9,201 nucleotides of DNA from an uncultured Mollicutes bacterium (GTDB taxonomy: Bacteria > Bacillota_I > Bacilli_A > RFN20 > CAG-826), in assembly GCA_937893635.1 (NCBI GenBank), contig CALBGF010000060.1, forward strand, positions 1 through 9,201. Reading direction: 5' to 3'. Below, in pieces: positions 7,329-9,201 of the stretch. Below the pieces are notes generated by a model. The model was not told the DNA's origin. It saw only the letters and a program-made list of their open reading frames with translations, and did not search any database. Both the position numbers and the translations under genes were made by a program. Each line of letters starts with the position of its first letter. Positions within the stretch are counted from its first letter, which is position 1.

Positions 7329-7355
7329 GGAGGAAGAAAAGAGAGAGAAAGAGGA
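7329..7355 (+). promoter_or_regulatory. 27-base polypurine tract with two Shine-Dalgarno sites before the scaffold gene
   Basis: All bases from 7329 to 7355 are A or G. The tract contains GGAGG at 7329-7333, 29 bases from the ATG, and AGAGG at 7350-7354, 8 bases from the ATG at 7363. The near site fits initiation. The far, stronger site has no start codon at normal distance except an unlikely in-frame TTG overlapping it, so it may be a ribosome standby site. Confidence 0.55.
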
Positions 7356-7362
7356 CTTACTT

Positions 7363-7689
7363 ATGAGTAAATTAGAAGAGTTGAAAAAGATGATTAGCGG
7401 TTTATTTGATAACGCTACGGATAAAAATACCATTGACGCCGCGGCGAAATTGAATAATCTAGTAGGAGAAGTAGAGAAGGAACAAGATTCTCTTACTAGT
7501 AGAAATGCAGAGTTACTTAAGTCATACAAAGACGTAGTAATGCATACTTCCGTGGATGAAAGCACTCCTAATAATTCAAATGCTACTACAACGGCAGAAG
7601 AAGATATTAGCGGCGCTTACTATGATGTGGATGCGGCTTTCAGCGCGTCTAATCTAGAGAAATTCCTTCAAGCTGAAAGAAAGAAATAA
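7363..7689 (+). CDS. Putative head scaffolding protein (phi29 gp7-like)
   Basis: A 108-aa, highly charged, Cys- and Trp-free protein directly before the major capsid gene, the position and size of the phi29 scaffold gp7 (98 aa). Residues about 22-58 are predicted helical and coiled-coil prone (KLNNLVGEVEKEQDSLTSRN, then AELLKSYKDV), like the gp7 segment that ends DDLIVSNSKLFRQIG. A Ser/Thr/Asn-rich linker follows at about 63-77, then an acidic stretch and a basic C-terminal tail (FLQAERKK) that could contact the capsid shell; gp7 likewise ends with ...LEAKAKK. I chose ATG 7363, 8 bases after AGAGG. The frame stays open upstream to a TTG at 7327, but that lies within the polypurine leader. It is first in the transcript from 7278. 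Function rests on synteny and general character. Confidence 0.7.
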   Translation: MSKLEELKKMISGLFDNATDKNTIDAAAKLNNLVGEVEKEQDSLTSRNAELLKSYKDVVMHTSVDESTPNNSNATTTAEEDISGAYYDVDAAFSASNLEKFLQAERKK

Positions 7690-7691
7690 TT

Positions 7692-7711
7692 GGAGGTCAT
7701 AATTAACTATG
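7692..7711 (+). promoter_or_regulatory. Long-spaced initiation element of the capsid gene
   Basis: GGAG (7692-7695), five bases, AATTAAC (7701-7707), one base, then ATG at 7709. It is identical in layout to the portal site and is followed by the same ATGAA. Confidence 0.5.
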
Positions 7712-8671
7712 AAGTTGACTATTGCAGAATTACAAAAATTTATTAAGGCTAATGTGCCGGCCGCGAATCAAGCTGCCGCATGGAAGGTTTCTACTGGTAA
7801 CTTTGCTCATCTCGTTGATAAGATTGGTAAAATGGTTACTCTTGATGGCGTCTTCGCCGATAAGCTTACTGAAATGGATGGCGAAGAGTTGCCGCTTGGT
7901 AAAACTATTGAAGAGTACTTTATTGATTTGACTCTTCCTACTGTCTACACTGATGCAAGTACTGAAGGCGCGAAGGATTTAGCTCCTGCATTTCCTACTG
8001 TTGAAGATTGCACTTACAACTACACATTAGGTAAGACTAAGATTAAGACGTCTATTCCTTATAATGATTATGAGCGCGCTTGTAATAATCCGTCTGAAGC
8101 CGCCAATATTAGCGCTAAGATTGTTCAGAGATTAAGCGACTCTTATGAAATGCAGAAGTTCGGCATGAAGAAACAATTGCTTGCTAATGTTATCTCTAAG
8201 GCGAGCGCCGCAACTAACGCAGCTTCTCTTGTTTCTACTTTAGCAGTTCCTACTGATGCTACTACTGGTGAAGCCTTTATGAAGGAAATGAAAGTCCGCA
8301 TTGAAGACGCTTCCTTTGCAACTGAAGGTAACAACCTTGGTAACTACTTGATTGGCGCCGCTCCATCTCTTAAGCTTTACGTTAAAAAAGGTGTCATTCC
8401 TTCTCTTGAAGTTGATACCTTGTCTGGTGCTTTCCATGATGAGAAGTTAGCTATTCCTGCTTCTATTGAAGTTGTTGATGACTTTGGAGACGATGCAAGC
8501 GGAGTTTATGCTATCTTAATGGATACTCGTATGTGCAAATTACATCCTACTTATAAGGCAATCCGCACTAAAGAGAACGCCGACGGTGATTTCGTTAACT
8601 ATGTTTTGCATGCGGAACATACTGGATACATTTCTAAATCCACTTATGTTCACTGTTTCAAAGCGGAGTAA
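7709..8671 (+). CDS. Major capsid (head) protein, phi29 gp8-like
   Basis: The main shell protein, 320 aa against 448 in phi29 gp8. LPLGKTIEEYFIDL at residues 61-74 matches gp8 IPLGRTIEEIYTDI, the N-terminal signature of this HK97-fold family. The following YNDYERACNNPSEAANISAKI fits the gp8 region around [21 protein letters not shown]. The C-terminal Ig-like domain of gp8 (about 80-100 residues) is absent: the protein ends with KSTYVHCFKAE, soon after the HK97 core. It starts at ATG 7709 with GGAGG 12 bases upstream, separated by the AATTAAC element it shares with the portal gene. The codon choice is rich in GAA, GCT and CTT. It has one Trp codon, a TGG. The stop is TAA, ten bases before the terminator. 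Identification is strong. Confidence 0.93.
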   Translation: MKLTIAELQKFIKANVPAANQAAAWKVSTGNFAHLVDKIGKMVTLDGVFADKLTEMDGEELPLGKTIEEYFIDLTLPTVYTDASTEGAKDLAPAFPTVEDCTYNYTLGKTKIKTSIPYNDYERACNNPSEAANISAKIVQRLSDSYEMQKFGMKKQLLANVISKASAATNAASLVSTLAVPTDATTGEAFMKEMKVRIEDASFATEGNNLGNYLIGAAPSLKLYVKKGVIPSLEVDTLSGAFHDEKLAIPASIEVVDDFGDDASGVYAILMDTRMCKLHPTYKAIRTKENADGDFVNYVLHAEHTGYISKSTYVHCFKAE

Positions 8672-8681
8672 TTAGTTTCAT

Positions 8682-8719
8682 GGAGAGAAGATTATGCTTT
8701 GCTTCTCTCCTTTTCTTTT
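8682..8719 (+). terminator. Intrinsic terminator after the capsid gene
   Basis: A perfect 9-bp stem, GGAGAGAAG (8682-8690) with CTTCTCTCC (8702-8710), has an 11-nt loop and is followed by TTTTCTTTT (8711-8719). It would end most transcripts ten bases after the capsid stop. The following gene then depends on read-through or on a promoter I cannot see. Confidence 0.85.
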
Positions 8720-8741
8720 AAAGCACTGGAGGATAATTCAA

Positions 8742-9173
8742 ATGAGAAGAATGATTGAAAACCTTGATGAGTTCAAGAGAGCAGATGGAAGTGATGAGTT
8801 TGAGAAGGTGGAAGGAAGTGCAAAAAACACTAGTATCAATTGGATTTATATTAGATGTGCAGTATCTGCTAATATAGCTACATTTGTATTTGCAGGTGAA
8901 ATTCCTAATGGAGTTACAATTACTAAAAATTCAATATTAGCTACAATTATTCCACCTAAAGCAGTTCTGAATCACATTGGTATGGATGTTGATAAAACAT
9001 ATGCATTATCTGCATTACCAATAATTGATAAATCTACAAGAACTGTAAATGATAATACAGTTGCATTTCTTCAAGGATATGGTAAAGAATATAGTTTGAT
9101 GTTTTCTAGTGATATTACTAATAATACTGGAGGTATTAAAGTATTCAGAGTAGAGTTCACCTTCATTCTTTAG
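8742..9173 (+). CDS. Putative head/tail fibre or other surface protein, compositionally foreign
   Basis: A 143-aa protein that I cannot assign to a family by motif. After a charged start (MRRMIENLDEFKRADGSDEF) the rest is rich in beta-prone segments (IRCAVSANIATFVFAGEIP; TITKNSILATIIPP; GIKVFRVEFTFIL) with many Asn, Thr and Ile, as in small beta-sandwich domains at the tips of phage fibres. In phi29 the gene after the major capsid encodes the head fibre (gp8.5), so a decoration or fibre protein is the best guess by position. I use ATG 8742 with GGAGG at 8728-8732; the longer frame from 8694 would start inside the terminator. The gene contains no CG dinucleotide, unlike all its neighbours, suggesting recent acquisition. 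It ends in TAG, overlapping the Shine-Dalgarno site of the next gene. It has one Trp codon, TGG. Confidence 0.6.
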   Translation: MRRMIENLDEFKRADGSDEFEKVEGSAKNTSINWIYIRCAVSANIATFVFAGEIPNGVTITKNSILATIIPPKAVLNHIGMDVDKTYALSALPIIDKSTRTVNDNTVAFLQGYGKEYSLMFSSDITNNTGGIKVFRVEFTFIL

Positions 9174-9184
9174 GAGGTATTTCC

Positions 9185-9201
9185 ATGAGAAGAATGTATA
9201 G
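9185..9201 (+). CDS. Start of a further gene (partial, cut by the window edge)
   Basis: AGGAGG (9172-9177) lies 7 bases before ATG 9185. Only five whole codons are visible, MRRMY. The first twelve bases, ATGAGAAGAATG, are identical to the first twelve of the preceding gene, so the two genes may be related or share an N-terminal anchor. Function cannot be judged from this fragment. Confidence 0.6.

Noticed and set aside
7257..7565. Minus-strand frame opposite the capsid leader and scaffold
   Set aside because: It covers the promoter hairpin and most of the scaffold gene and has no start signals of its own.
7722..7931. Small + strand frame inside the capsid gene
   Set aside because: It overlaps the conserved N-terminus of the capsid protein in another frame and lacks a Shine-Dalgarno site.
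1..9201. CRISPR array, insertion sequence, integrase or inverted terminal repeat
   Set aside because: I saw no regularly spaced repeats, no transposase or integrase frame, and neither genome end appears to be in the window.

Overview
The window is the morphogenesis half of a small podovirus of the phi29 type (protein-primed, short-tailed, linear dsDNA), probably from a genome of roughly 10-20 kb. Ten protein genes, two of them cut by the window edges, lie on the + strand. They are tightly packed and mostly preceded by Shine-Dalgarno sites. The host appears to be a bacterium that reads UGA as tryptophan (genetic code 4, Mollicutes-like), because the packaging ATPase, tail knob, portal and lower-collar genes are open only if TGA is sense. 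No gene in the window needs TGA as a stop; every visible stop is TAA or TAG. Under the standard code these four genes look truncated or split, and the coordinates here use code 4.

Layout: the 3' end of an unidentified gene (3-206); a shortened, divergent family B DNA polymerase (207-1580); a 265-base non-coding region (1581-1845) with a consensus promoter, a structured RNA proposed to be the packaging RNA (pRNA), a terminator and a second promoter; then packaging ATPase (1846-2964), tail knob (2973-5435), portal (5428-6366), lower collar (6353-6964) and putative holin (6964-7239). A third promoter and a 5'-terminal hairpin (7243-7320) precede scaffold (7363-7689) and major capsid protein (7709-8671). 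A terminator (8682-8719) follows, then a fibre-like gene (8742-9173) and the first codons of another gene (9185-9201) with the same first four residues.

How it works together: scaffold and capsid build the prohead around the portal; the ATPase, probably with the pRNA ring on the portal, packages DNA; the lower collar and tail knob complete the tail; the holin times lysis. Capsid and scaffold have their own strong promoter, as expected for high-copy products. The terminator after the capsid gene would reduce expression of the fibre-like gene.

Most notable points: (1) an apparent pRNA outside the genome end, with two hairpins whose loops are perfectly complementary over 5 bases, as in the interlocking loops of phi29 pRNA; (2) UGA recoding across the structural genes; (3) a polymerase with substituted motif B and C residues and no recognisable exonuclease motifs; (4) an abrupt change to zero CG dinucleotides over the last 536 bases. 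Family assignments rest on remembered phi29 sequences and were not checked by database search.
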